From Romboutsia lituseburensis (lineage in GTDB: Bacteria; Bacillota; Clostridia; Peptostreptococcales; Peptostreptococcaceae), in NCBI RefSeq assembly GCF_024723825.1, contig NZ_JANQBQ010000001.1, positions 1,302,001-1,366,000 of the forward strand: a DNA stretch of 64,000 nt, in the 5' to 3' direction. Below, in pieces: positions 16,504 through 25,893 of this stretch. A program made the translations under genes and the position numbers. The notes beneath the pieces are model-generated. The model was not told where the DNA came from, ran no database searches, and saw only the letters and a program-made list of their open reading frames with translations. The number at the start of each line of letters is the position of its first letter. Within the stretch, counting starts at the first letter, position 1.

Positions 16504-17265
16504 TTAAATCCCCCCCATTGTTAAATATAAATGTATTACTGCTCCTGTACCAACAGCAATAGATACTGCCACTAAAAATGCCTCTGCAGCTTTAGTAAGA
16601 CCGGATATTAGTTGACCTTCTATTATATCTCTTATAGAATTAGTTAGTGCAAGTCCTGGTACCAACAACATTATACATCCAGCTATTAATTTATCAATCT
16701 CTCTGATTATCCCTATCTTTAAAAGTATTATAGAAAAAATAGCTATAATTGCACCACATATGCTATTTATAAAAAATTCATTTAGTGATGACTTGCTTAA
16801 ACTCATAAAAATTAATTTGGTTATGATTCCCACTAAAAAAGAAACTATAATAGAATTGATTTCTCCACCAAATAACATTGTAAAAGCTGATGAAGCAATT
16901 CCTGATGCGACTAATATTTTTTCTGTATCGTAGCTATCATCAATACATATTATTTCTAATTCTCTCTCACATTCCTCAATGGATAATTTTTCCACACTAA
17001 TCTTTCTAGATAAAGAATTTATATTGTGGACCCTATTTAAATTTATCCCTCTTGATTTTATTCTTTTCACTATAGAGTGAATTTTCCCTTCAATAGATAC
17101 AGAAACCATTACTGCTGTCGGTGTTGCAAAAACATCTACATCATCAACATTAAATGCTTGACATATGCTTGATATAGTTTCTTCAACTCTATACGTTTCT
17201 CCACCGCTTTGTAGCATTGCTCTTCCTGCATTAGAGGAAAAATTGAGAACTCTATTAATATCCAT
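16504..17265 (-). CDS. Threonine/serine exporter, ThrE N-terminal half (DUF1212)
   Basis: 253 residues. The soluble N-terminal part has the conserved GRAMLQSGGETYRVEETI and FATPTAVMVSV blocks, followed by five membrane helices with the MLLVPGLALTNSIRDIIEGQLISG signature. Works with the downstream half to export threonine or serine across the membrane. Start ATG behind GGGGGGAG. Confidence 0.9.
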   Translation of the reverse strand: MDINRVLNFSSNAGRAMLQSGGETYRVEETISSICQAFNVDDVDVFATPTAVMVSVSIEGKIHSIVKRIKSRGINLNRVHNINSLSRKISVEKLSIEECERELEIICIDDSYDTEKILVASGIASSAFTMLFGGEINSIIVSFLVGIITKLIFMSLSKSSLNEFFINSICGAIIAIFSIILLKIGIIREIDKLIAGCIMLLVPGLALTNSIRDIIEGQLISGLTKAAEAFLVAVSIAVGTGAVIHLYLTMGGI

Positions 17266-17574
17266 AAAATCTCCCCCCTATCACCTAACGATAAACTCAT
17301 TATAACATATGAAATTTACATATTTTATACATTTTTTCACCAAATATTTATGTATAAAACTACAACCTTCTTTTAAAAAGCCTTTTCCTATTTATGTTTT
17401 ATTATATATTGTGTATATATTTATTTTATGTTTCTCAACTTATTTTTTTAACTTTTTTATACAAAGTTCTAATATTTATAATTTTCTAATAACACGGACA
17501 ATTTTTATTTATTTATGAAAAACATTTAACTTTAAATTCTAAAATTAAGTTTAATTTTATAAATAAATAAAAAT
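17266..17574. other. AT-rich intergenic region, no gene seen
   Basis: About 310 bases with no credible gene. A plus-strand frame at 17309-17518 is a Phe/Tyr-rich low-complexity translation without a ribosome site. The region contains the upstream sequence of the exporter pair. Confidence 0.5.
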
Positions 17575-17613
17575 AAAAACTGCTTTATATGAAACTCATA
17601 TAAAGCAGTTTTT
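17575..17613. terminator. Terminator of degV
   Basis: AAAAACTGCTTTATATGA and its complement form a perfect 18-bp stem with a 3-base loop, with T runs on both strands. It directly follows the degV stop. Confidence 0.85.
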
Positions 17614-17615
17614 AT

Positions 17616-18461
17616 TTACTTATCTACGCATCCAATACCTAATACTCCTGGACCTGAATGAGCACAAATACAACTTCCCATATTTACTTCTAAGCAATCT
17701 ATATTCTCAAATTCTTCAATTAATCGTTTCTTAAATACGTCTAAATCTAATTTGTTATCTCCACATCCAATTATGACGCACTTATTGCTAAAATCCTCAC
17801 CGTGCTGTTCTTTTAAGATTTCTATTATTTTACCTATTACTTGTTTTTTTCCTCTAACTTGAGATATAGGTTTTACTAAACCGCCATCTATACATAATAT
17901 AGGCTTTATATTTAACATATTTCCTATAGTAGCTTTTGCTAGAGATATTCTGCCGCCTTTTTGAAGATATTCTAGCGTTTCAACTGTAAATAAAACAGAT
18001 GATTTTTTTTTGATATCTTCTAAATGCTTTACTATTTCGTCTATGGACTTTCCTTCTTGTGCTAATTTTGCTGCTGATACTACCATACACCCACATCCTA
18101 ATGATAAAGATAATGTATCAAATGTTACTACACCGCCTTCAATATCATTTTGGGCCATTACTGCACTTTGATATGTTCCTGAAGCATTAGATGATCCTCC
18201 TATATATAAAACTTCATAGCCTTGTTCTATATGCCTTTCAAATTCTTCTTTAAACTTTATATATGTTACCTGTGACGTCTTAGGAAGCTTAGTATTATCT
18301 CTAAGCATTTTATAAAATTCATCTTTATTTATATCTACTCCATCGATATATTCTTTTCCATCAAATATTACACTTAATGGAACTATTGATATATTGTATT
18401 TTTCTATATATTCTGATGGTATATCAGATAAACTATCACACACTATTTTTATATTGCTCAT
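17616..18461 (-). CDS. DegV family fatty-acid-binding protein
   Basis: DegV/FakB proteins bind a single fatty acid; FakB members present it to the kinase FakA for phosphorylation. 281 residues with the opening IKIVCDSLSDIPSEY, YIGGSSNASGTYQSA, a FTVETLEYLQKGGRIS block (typical 'vetLeyLkkGGRi') and the late CAHSGPGVLGIG motif. No FakA kinase is adjacent. GAGGAAAATATAATG start. Monocistronic. Confidence 0.93.
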   Translation of the reverse strand: MSNIKIVCDSLSDIPSEYIEKYNISIVPLSVIFDGKEYIDGVDINKDEFYKMLRDNTKLPKTSQVTYIKFKEEFERHIEQGYEVLYIGGSSNASGTYQSAVMAQNDIEGGVVTFDTLSLSLGCGCMVVSAAKLAQEGKSIDEIVKHLEDIKKKSSVLFTVETLEYLQKGGRISLAKATIGNMLNIKPILCIDGGLVKPISQVRGKKQVIGKIIEILKEQHGEDFSNKCVIIGCGDNKLDLDVFKKRLIEEFENIDCLEVNMGSCICAHSGPGVLGIGCVDK

Positions 18462-18697
18462 TATATTTTCCTCCGTATATGGTAATTTTCATTTCCTGAT
18501 TTTATTACCTGGTACTAAAACTTTATCATATTTCTTTAATATTTTCAATATATATTATATTTATGGTAAAAAATCAAACATTTTAAACAATTTATAGAGT
18601 TAAAACTTTAAATATTTATGATAAAAATAAATTACCTTTTATCATATAAAATTTAATCATTAATTTTTCAATGATTGTACTATAAATAAAAAATCAG

Positions 18698-18740
18698 CTT
18701 CGTTCATGTCGCCAACGACTTCGTCTGTTGCGCAAAAATG
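18698..18740. repeat. Dispersed 43-bp repeat, copy B
   Basis: CTTCGTTCATGTCGCCAACG... through TTGCGCAAAAATG, aligned without gaps to 11814-11856. The surrounding gap 18462-18773 has no gene. A weaker fragment of the same element (CATCTGTTGCTCAAAACATG) occurs at about 55309-55328. Confidence 0.6.
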
Positions 18741-18772
18741 CTAAAAAATCATATGACTTTTTAGCATTTTTT
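18734..18772. terminator. Terminator of the small membrane protein gene
   Basis: AAAAATGCTAAAAA pairs with TTTTTAGCATTTTT; on the minus strand it follows the stop of the gene at 18774. It overlaps the end of repeat copy B. Confidence 0.75.
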
Positions 18773-18773
18773 C

Positions 18774-18998
18774 TCACTTCTTCTTTTTCTTTTTATTATA
18801 ATCAGTTTTTTTTGATTTTTGTGTCTTAGGAGGCCCTTCATTTTTATAAATATTTTTACCACCCTTAAATGCCATTCCTAGTCCAAACATTGCTGGTAAT
18901 AAAAATAATGGCATTTGTTTCAAAAATATTAAACTAGATACAAAAATTAGTATTCCTAAAACACTTAGCCATACATTAATTTTATACCATCTCTCCAA
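18774..18998 (-). CDS. Small membrane protein, unknown function
   Basis: 74 residues: two hydrophobic segments (about residues 8-26 and 29-45) joined by KQMP, then a glycine/lysine-rich soluble tail ending in KKTDYNKKKKKK. This resembles short two-helix clostridial membrane proteins of no known role. The ATG follows a GGGG stretch upstream. It sits between recQ and degV on the same strand but has its own terminator. No function proposed. Confidence 0.65.
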   Translation of the reverse strand: MERWYKINVWLSVLGILIFVSSLIFLKQMPLFLLPAMFGLGMAFKGGKNIYKNEGPPKTQKSKKTDYNKKKKKK

Positions 18999-19082
18999 CT
19001 AACCCCCCCATATAAATGTTTTTATTTAATTTCTACATTTATATTTTATTACCTTTATTTATATACTTAAAATATATATATA

Positions 19083-21545
19083 TTATAAATATCGTTCTAA
19101 AATTATAGCTCTTATACTTTCGTATTTTATATAATCAGGTAATACTTTTTTTATTGCACTTATTTTATCATCTCCAAATTTATCAATTGCATCTAATATC
19201 ATTTCTTTTTCATCTTTAGTATAGAATTTTTTAGTATCTATATTAAATTTAATTATATTGCTTTGCTTTAAATAATCACAAACATATCCTAGTGCAGTTG
19301 ATGTTGATATTTCAATTTCTTCACATACATTCTTGATTTGCATGCCTTGATTTAATAAATCAAGTACAATTTCATCATTTTTTCTATTATCTCCATCAAG
19401 TATTAATTTAAGTCTTTTTTTATACTCCCATTTTGATACTATATTATTTTCTTCGATATATTCTCTTACTATATTTATAATATCATCTCCATACTTATCT
19501 ATTTTAACTGTACCAATTCCACCAATATCCTTTAATTGTTCTTCATCTAATGGATACCTACCACTTATTTCTTTAAGAGTATTTGCACTCAATATCATGT
19601 ATGGTAATACGCCTTCAAGTTTAGATATACTTGCCCTCAAGTTTTTTAACTTTTCATATAACTTTAAATCTGTATTAACTTCAAAAAACTCATCATTTTT
19701 AATTTTAGTATCAACATCACTGCTTGCCTTTTGTTTTAATAACTCCTTCTTATTTATATTTTTTTCTTCTATATAAAATTGTATAACTTTTTCAAATTGA
19801 TGACCATATCTATCATATTTAATTTCTCCAACACCAGATATGCTAAGCATTTCATCCTTACTAGTTGAATATGTGCTAGCCATATTTTTAAGTGTCGCAT
19901 CTCCAAATACCATATATGGAGCTATATTACTTTGTCTTGCTATCTCACTTCTAAGTTCTACTAATCTTTCATACAATTCATTTTCAACATATCTAGATTT
20001 TGTAACTTTAGATTCTTTAAATTCAACTTTAATTTTTTTCTTTATTACCTTCATAGACTGTTCATTTAATCTTATAGTGGGATAGCTTCCTCTTGCACCT
20101 AAATTTTCTACAACTTCTAAGAATCCATGAGCTACTAATGTATTTATAAATGTTTTTAAATCCTCAGTTGAATATTCTTTCATAATTCCGTATGTAGTAA
20201 GAGTATTAAATCCTTGTTCTATTACTTTTTTATTTTTAGAGCCCCTAAGTACATCTATAATCATAGTTGCACCAAATCCTCTTTTCATTCTTGCTATACA
20301 AGATATTACTTTTTGAGCATCTAATGTTTTATCTACTATTTCACCTTCATTTAAACAATTACTACAGTTATTACAATCTTCTTTTTTATCTTCTCCAAAA
20401 TAATTTAATATACTTTTTCTGTAGCATCCATTGCTATAAACTAAATCTACCATTTGTTGAAGTTTTTTGTATTGAATTTTTTTCCTTTCAGGATTTTCTA
20501 TTCCTACTTCAACTAAATACTTTTGTGTATGTATATCACCCGGAGTAAATAATAATACACATTCACTAGGATCACCATCTCTACCAGCTCTTCCTATTTC
20601 TTGATAGTAATTTTCCACACTTTGAGGCATATTGTAGTGTATTACCCACCTTATATTTGGTTTATCTATCCCCATACCAAAAGCATTTGTCGCAACAATT
20701 ATTTTTATATCATCATTTATAAACTTTTCTTGATTTTCTTTTCTAGTCTCATCATTTAATCCTGCATGATACTTAGATATAGAGTAATTTCTTTTTAGTA
20801 AACCCTCATATATACTATCAACTTCTTTTCTAGTCGCTGCATATATAATTCCACTTTCACCCTTATGATTTTCTACATAATCCAATAAATATCTATTTTT
20901 AGATGATGATTTAACTATATTAATAGATAAATTTTCTCTATCAAATCCTGTTATATAAATTGCAGGATCTTCTAAACTTAATATATTTATAATATCATAT
21001 CTGACTTCATCACTTGCAGTTGCTGTAAATGCAGTTACTATAGGCCTTTTATCCAAGCTTTTTATAAAACTTGGTATTCTTTTATAACTTTTTCTAAAAT
21101 CATGCCCCCAACTTGATATACAGTGGGCTTCATCTATTGCTACCTGAGCTATATTTTTATTTTTTATTAAATTTATAAACTCTAAATTATCAAGTCTTTC
21201 AGGTGCTACATATAGTAGTTTGTATTTATCATTATCTATATTATCTAATATTTGACTATACTCGTTATTTGAAAGCGAACTGTTTATAAGTTCTGCTTCT
21301 ATTCCCATAGTTTTTAATGTATCAACTTGGTCTTTCATTAACGATATTAATGGAGAAATGACTATGGTTATTCCATCCAAGCAAAGTGCTGGAATTTGAT
21401 AACAAATAGATTTTCCTCCACCTGTTGGCATTATTGCTAATACATCATTTTTACTAACTATCGAATTTATAATTTGTTCTTGTCCATTTCTAAAACTTGT
21501 GTATCCATAGTACTTATATAGTATCTCTAAAGGTTTTACATTCAT
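19083..21545 (-). CDS. recQ: ATP-dependent DNA helicase RecQ, long form
   Basis: 3'-5' helicase for recombination and replication repair. Walker A TGGGKS at residues 41-46, DEAH at 138-141, the arginine finger block QEIGRAGRDG, and the RQC zinc site CYRKSILNYF...CNNCSNC near 375-398. It differs from the ~600-residue E. coli form by having two HRDC domains (about 510-590, APYMVFGDATLKNMA, and 625-700, LPYMILSANTLKEIS) plus a C-terminal helix-turn-helix (QIKNVCEEIEISTSTALGYV). 820 residues. AAGGAG site. Monocistronic. Confidence 0.95.
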   Translation of the reverse strand: MNVKPLEILYKYYGYTSFRNGQEQIINSIVSKNDVLAIMPTGGGKSICYQIPALCLDGITIVISPLISLMKDQVDTLKTMGIEAELINSSLSNNEYSQILDNIDNDKYKLLYVAPERLDNLEFINLIKNKNIAQVAIDEAHCISSWGHDFRKSYKRIPSFIKSLDKRPIVTAFTATASDEVRYDIINILSLEDPAIYITGFDRENLSINIVKSSSKNRYLLDYVENHKGESGIIYAATRKEVDSIYEGLLKRNYSISKYHAGLNDETRKENQEKFINDDIKIIVATNAFGMGIDKPNIRWVIHYNMPQSVENYYQEIGRAGRDGDPSECVLLFTPGDIHTQKYLVEVGIENPERKKIQYKKLQQMVDLVYSNGCYRKSILNYFGEDKKEDCNNCSNCLNEGEIVDKTLDAQKVISCIARMKRGFGATMIIDVLRGSKNKKVIEQGFNTLTTYGIMKEYSTEDLKTFINTLVAHGFLEVVENLGARGSYPTIRLNEQSMKVIKKKIKVEFKESKVTKSRYVENELYERLVELRSEIARQSNIAPYMVFGDATLKNMASTYSTSKDEMLSISGVGEIKYDRYGHQFEKVIQFYIEEKNINKKELLKQKASSDVDTKIKNDEFFEVNTDLKLYEKLKNLRASISKLEGVLPYMILSANTLKEISGRYPLDEEQLKDIGGIGTVKIDKYGDDIINIVREYIEENNIVSKWEYKKRLKLILDGDNRKNDEIVLDLLNQGMQIKNVCEEIEISTSTALGYVCDYLKQSNIIKFNIDTKKFYTKDEKEMILDAIDKFGDDKISAIKKVLPDYIKYESIRAIILERYL

Positions 21546-21840
21546 CTATACTCTCCTTAAAAATCATTATTCTATGTAATTATAATCATGTTTATATTTT
21601 ATAATTCATTATTTATCTATATTATCATAATTCACTTTAATGCTTCTACTTACCAATCTTCAAATTTTCATAAATTTTACTTGCTAATAATTTTTATCTC
21701 TGATATGTCTTAAATAAAATACATTGTTTTTATTTATATATAAACAAGTAGTTATAACAATTTTAAATTTTATACATTTTATATTATATATTCAAATATA
21801 TAATAACATCTATGAACTATTGTACATATAGGAGGCTTTT

Positions 21841-22254
21841 ATGAATTCTAAAAATATATATGGTTTAACTCAAGAAAAATACAATTTAATAAAAAAATAT
21901 TCACTTACTCTAAATGATGATTTAATTTGGGAATTTCACCATGATAAATACCATACAATAAAATATTTCACTAATAAATTTGCTATAAAACATTCTACCT
22001 TGGCTCTTTTATTTAATATTCATAGATTATGCTATGCAAAAATAAAATATTTTGAAAAAAATTTTAATAAATTTAAACCTTACAAATATGACTATAAAAT
22101 TGGATTTCATGAGTGCGAGCTATTTGACATGGAATTTATCTTACATATACCGAGCAATATAATTATTGACTTAAGAAATCTTCAATCTATAAAAGATATT
22201 AATGAGTTCAAGAAGTTCTGTAACTACCTAGAAACATTTGAAGACTCCCATTAA
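21841..22254 (+). CDS. Hypothetical protein, 137 residues
   Basis: I do not recognise this protein. It is soluble, rich in Lys, Phe, Tyr, His and Asn, with no signal peptide or membrane helix, and a short HECELFDMEF segment. A strong ATAGGAGGC site 5 bases before the ATG and a terminator at the end support a real gene. It stands alone, divergent from recQ and convergent with the AGCS symporter; the 295-base gap before it is AT-rich and shows no other gene. Confidence 0.7.
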   Translation: MNSKNIYGLTQEKYNLIKKYSLTLNDDLIWEFHHDKYHTIKYFTNKFAIKHSTLALLFNIHRLCYAKIKYFEKNFNKFKPYKYDYKIGFHECELFDMEFILHIPSNIIIDLRNLQSIKDINEFKKFCNYLETFEDSH

Positions 22255-22269
22255 ATGAGAGCCTTCAAA
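22237..22269. terminator. Shared terminator between converging genes
   Basis: TTTGAAGACTCCCATT pairs with AATGAGAGCCTTCAAA at 14 of 16 positions with a 1-base centre. It overlaps the stop of the hypothetical gene and faces the symporter's 3' end. No long T run, so efficiency is uncertain. Confidence 0.45.
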
Positions 22270-22279
22270 CATAATTATT

Positions 22280-23707
22280 CTATCCTATTTTTGTATTATC
22301 TTCTTTTCCATTCCAACATTCAACATTTTCTAGACCAGGTATTTTACTTGCATCAAATACTGGGTCTTTTATACCATTTTTCTTTTGTAATGTATAGTCT
22401 TCCAGTGCTATAAATGCATATTTACCTAATAATGATATTGCTATTAAGTTTATTATAGCCATAAGCCCCATAAATACATCTGCTAAATCCCAAACAATTT
22501 GAACTTTAGTTAACGACCCAAATAATACCATGCATACCACTAATACTCTAAATATATTTAATATTATTTTATTTAATTTTATAAACTCCATATTTGATTG
22601 ACCATAATAATAGTTACCTACTATAGAACTAAATGCAAATAAGAATATACAAACTGCTATAAATATATTTCCTACAGGACCTATATGAGCTGTTAAAGCC
22701 GCTTGAGTTAGTTCTATTCCTGTTAACCCAGTTTCCATATACGTAGGGTATAAAAGAACTATAAACGCAGTACAACTACATATAACTATAGTATCTGTAA
22801 ATACACCTAATGACTGAATTAGACCTTGTTTTACAGGATGAGATGTATCTGCTGTTGCAGCTGCATTAGGAGCTGAACCCATACCAGCTTCATTCGAGAA
22901 TAAACCTCTTTTAATACCAGTTAACATCATTCCTCCCATAGTACCCATTGTAACTTCTCTAACTCCAAATGCACTTTCGAATATTAACTTAAATACTCCT
23001 GGTAATTGAGTTATGTTAGATATCATTATAAATATTGCAACTAATATATATAATCCTGCAAGAATTGGAACTATTACCTCAGAAACCTTTGCTATTCTAT
23101 GAACACCACCAAATATGACAAAAGCTGTTAAAATTGATACTATTAACCCTATAGTTAGTTTATCTATCCCAAATGCACTATTAAATGCTGCTGCTACTGT
23201 ATTTGCTTGCACTGCATTAAATACAAATCCAAAACATATTGTTATTAAAACTGCAAAAGTAATCCCCATCCATCTTTTATTTAAACCTTGCTCCATATAG
23301 TATGCAGGTCCACCTCTATACCCATCTGTATCTTTTACTTTAAATATTTGTGCTAAAGTACTTTCCACAAAACTTGATGCCGACCCTATAATCGCTATTA
23401 ACCACATCCAAAAAATTGCACCTGGCCCTCCGCTTACTATAGCTATGGCTATTCCAGCTATATTCCCAGTTCCAACTCTTGATGCTGTACTTATACAGAA
23501 CGCTTGGAATGAGGAAACTTTTCCTTCTGTTTTATTATCCTTTGATGCTCCATCTCCTAAAAGTCTAAACATCTCTTTAAAATATCTAAATTGTACAAAT
23601 TTTGTTTTAAATGTAAAATACAATCCTAATGTTATTAACATCGCTATTAATATATACGACCATAAAAAAGTATTTATACTGTCTATCATTTTTAATAATA
23701 TTTCCAT
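22280..23707 (-). CDS. Alanine/glycine:cation symporter (AGCS family)
   Basis: Sodium-coupled amino acid uptake protein with about 11 membrane helices. AGCS signatures are RVGTGNIAGIAIAIVSGGPGAIFWMW, the GGPAYYMEQGL turn and RGLFSNEAGMGSAPNAAATA. ATG 23707 is used: GGAGG lies 8 bases upstream, and the longer in-frame ATG at 23725 begins upstream of that site. 475 residues. Substrate is probably alanine, glycine or serine; no neighbouring gene narrows it. Confidence 0.93.
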   Translation of the reverse strand: MEILLKMIDSINTFLWSYILIAMLITLGLYFTFKTKFVQFRYFKEMFRLLGDGASKDNKTEGKVSSFQAFCISTASRVGTGNIAGIAIAIVSGGPGAIFWMWLIAIIGSASSFVESTLAQIFKVKDTDGYRGGPAYYMEQGLNKRWMGITFAVLITICFGFVFNAVQANTVAAAFNSAFGIDKLTIGLIVSILTAFVIFGGVHRIAKVSEVIVPILAGLYILVAIFIMISNITQLPGVFKLIFESAFGVREVTMGTMGGMMLTGIKRGLFSNEAGMGSAPNAAATADTSHPVKQGLIQSLGVFTDTIVICSCTAFIVLLYPTYMETGLTGIELTQAALTAHIGPVGNIFIAVCIFLFAFSSIVGNYYYGQSNMEFIKLNKIILNIFRVLVVCMVLFGSLTKVQIVWDLADVFMGLMAIINLIAISLLGKYAFIALEDYTLQKKNGIKDPVFDASKIPGLENVECWNGKEDNTKIG

Positions 23708-24125
23708 GTTTAATTCCTCCTCCATTTTTAATTAAAATTCTAACGAAAAATTTTTATTTATTTTTTCAAATAATTGATTAATTAGTATATTGAAAATTAT
23801 ATTAACTTATTTTTCATTATAAAGCTTATTTAAATCTTTTTCAATAGTAAAAATGAATAATTTTTTTTCAATATTTCATTTTTTTATTTTTCCATTCTAT
23901 TTAGACATATTTAAAATCGTTATCTATCAATGTTATTTTTTTATTTTCACTATATTTTTTTTTGAAATTTTGCATAATAAGTTTATTTTTTAATCATACT
24001 TTATTTCAATTATTTAAATTTTAATTAGTAATTTTTCTAACTTTTTACTTTACTTTAATTGCAAATAATACGAAAAAGTACTATTATTTATTTATTGAAC
24101 AAATTAAATAGGGGGGGAGATTTTA
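23708..24125. other. Divergent intergenic region, no gene seen
   Basis: About 420 bases of very T/A-rich sequence between two diverging transporter genes, with long T runs and no coding frame. It must hold both promoters, but no hexamer pair is convincing. Only the GGGGGGGAG ribosome site of the right-hand gene is clear. Confidence 0.5.
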
Positions 24126-25391
24126 ATGGGGACTAAGCAAATATTAGCTATTTTAATATTTTTACTAGTTATGATAGCTATTATTTCAGAAAAAATTAAC
24201 CGCTGTGTTGCAGCTTTAGGCGGTGCACTTCTTATGATATTATTTAATATACTTCCTTTAGAAGTAAGCTTACATCATGTTGATTTTAATACAATAGGTG
24301 TATTAATAGGTATGATGATTTTTGTTTCGGTGGTAAAAAATTCAGGATTGTTTGAGTATATAGCTATATATACTGCTAAAAAAGCTAAAGGCGATCCTTG
24401 GAAAATAATGATTAGCTTTGTAGTTATAACTGCAATTTTATCTGCAGTCTTAGATAACGTTACTACAGTGCTATTAATAGGACCTATGACTATAGTTATA
24501 ACTCAAATTTTAGATATCAATCCTATTCCATTTTTGATAACTCAGATTTTAGCATCTAACATTGGAGGAACATCTACTTTAATAGGAGATCCTCCTAATA
24601 TTATGATTGGTAGTGCTGCAAACCTTAGTTTCATGGATTTTGTTATTAACTTAGGACCGATAGTTGTTGCATTATTAGTAATTTTAATAATATGTTTTAA
24701 ATATATATATAAAAATAGTCTTATAGTCGATAATGAAAATAAAGGTGCTATATTAAAACTTGATGAGCATAAAGCTATAAAAGATAGGCCACTTCTGATA
24801 AAAAGCTTATTTGTAATGTTTTTTATTTTACTAGGATTTAGTTTACACAATGTAATTCATATAGAATCTAGTATCGTAGCTCTTACAGGTGCAACTGTAA
24901 TGCTTTTAATTGGTAAACAAGATATCGATGACATCTTAGCAAGTATTGAATGGTCTACAATAGTATTTTTTACAGGATTATTTGTAATTGTAGGTGGGCT
25001 TCAAGAAGTCGGTATTATAAATCAACTGGCTACATTTATAATATCTGCAACATCTGGTCATCCAGTATTTACAATGCTTATAATACTTTGGTTATCAGCT
25101 ATAGTTTCTTCATTCTTGGATAACATTCCTTTTGTAGCAACATTAATACCACTTATTTTAACAATGGAGACTCAAGGAATTAATGTTATGCCTCTCTGGT
25201 GGGCAACATCTCTAGGAGCATGTTTAGGAGGTAATGGTACTTTAATAGGAGCTTCCGCTAATATAGTTTTGGCTAATGTAGGACAAAAGCATGGCTATCC
25301 AATTACATTTAAAGATTATTTTAAAATTGGATTTCCTATTATGATTTTAACAATAATGGTATCTACATTATATTTACTTATAAAATTTTAA
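24126..25391 (+). CDS. ArsB/NhaD superfamily transporter
   Basis: Ion transporter superfamily membrane protein, 421 residues, about 11 helices. Two inverted halves are visible: LSAVLDNVTTVLLIGPM and NIGGTSTLIGDPPNIMIG in the first, SSFLDNIPFVATLIPL and GGNGTLIGASANIVLAN in the second. These are the DN(V/I)(T/P) and GGT/N-TLIG...N motifs of ArsB/NhaD/CitM-like carriers and P-protein relatives. Substrate may be Na+, arsenite, or a dicarboxylate. No ars genes are adjacent. Followed at 22 bases by a small unknown gene, likely co-transcribed. Confidence 0.88.
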   Translation: MGTKQILAILIFLLVMIAIISEKINRCVAALGGALLMILFNILPLEVSLHHVDFNTIGVLIGMMIFVSVVKNSGLFEYIAIYTAKKAKGDPWKIMISFVVITAILSAVLDNVTTVLLIGPMTIVITQILDINPIPFLITQILASNIGGTSTLIGDPPNIMIGSAANLSFMDFVINLGPIVVALLVILIICFKYIYKNSLIVDNENKGAILKLDEHKAIKDRPLLIKSLFVMFFILLGFSLHNVIHIESSIVALTGATVMLLIGKQDIDDILASIEWSTIVFFTGLFVIVGGLQEVGIINQLATFIISATSGHPVFTMLIILWLSAIVSSFLDNIPFVATLIPLILTMETQGINVMPLWWATSLGACLGGNGTLIGASANIVLANVGQKHGYPITFKDYFKIGFPIMILTIMVSTLYLLIKF

Positions 25392-25413
25392 TATTTTAGA
25401 AAGGTGATGCTTT

Positions 25414-25869
25414 ATGAATGTAAATAGTGCTCAAGGTGATGCTATAGAAACTTTATTACGCCAAATGGGAGCTTATGACATAGTTAAAGTTAGAGGTTTG
25501 CTATATTTCATGAAATTCAAATTAAATGATAAATTTGAAATTTCTTATTCTTATAATATAAATGCTAAAAAACAATACTTTTTGCAGCGCATTAAACCTT
25601 ATCCAATTCCTCAAGGTGTGTTCTCAGATGAATACGAAGTAGTGTCATTTATAACTAAAGATTTAAAAAAATTTAATAATGCTATGAACAGCAGTAATTT
25701 CAATTTATTTTTAGATGTTACTAAAAAAGTAAATTCTATAACATCTAAAATGGAAGATTTATTTTTAAATTATAATGTAGATAAAAATGAGTTTTTAAGA
25801 CTTAATAAAGAGCTTGATGATATAGTAAATGAAATTAAATTTTCTAAAGATAAAACAAAAAGACTCTAG
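25414..25869 (+). CDS. Hypothetical protein in operon with the ArsB/NhaD transporter
   Basis: 151 residues, soluble, unknown. The N-terminal half is predicted mixed strand (RGLLYFMKFKLNDKFEISYSY), the C-terminal ~60 residues a charged helical coiled-coil-like region (SITSKMEDLF...LNKELDDIVNEIK). AAAGGTG lies 7 bases before ATG. It shares transcript and terminator with the upstream transporter, so it may modulate transport (inference). Confidence 0.65.
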   Translation: MNVNSAQGDAIETLLRQMGAYDIVKVRGLLYFMKFKLNDKFEISYSYNINAKKQYFLQRIKPYPIPQGVFSDEYEVVSFITKDLKKFNNAMNSSNFNLFLDVTKKVNSITSKMEDLFLNYNVDKNEFLRLNKELDDIVNEIKFSKDKTKRL

Positions 25870-25889
25870 GAATACCCTAGAGTCTTTTT
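25857..25889. terminator. Bidirectional terminator
   Basis: AAAAAGACTCTAGG/CCTAGAGTCTTTTT, a perfect 14-bp stem with a short loop and T runs on both strands, between converging transcription units. Confidence 0.85.
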
Positions 25890-25893
25890 GTTT

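Noticed and set aside
17309-17518. Plus-strand Phe/Tyr-rich frame between the exporter and degV
   Set aside because: T-rich DNA translates to a hydrophobic-looking peptide by chance; no Shine-Dalgarno and no terminator.
19840-20548. Plus-strand frames inside recQ
   Set aside because: Antisense shadows of a well-supported helicase gene, with no ribosome site.
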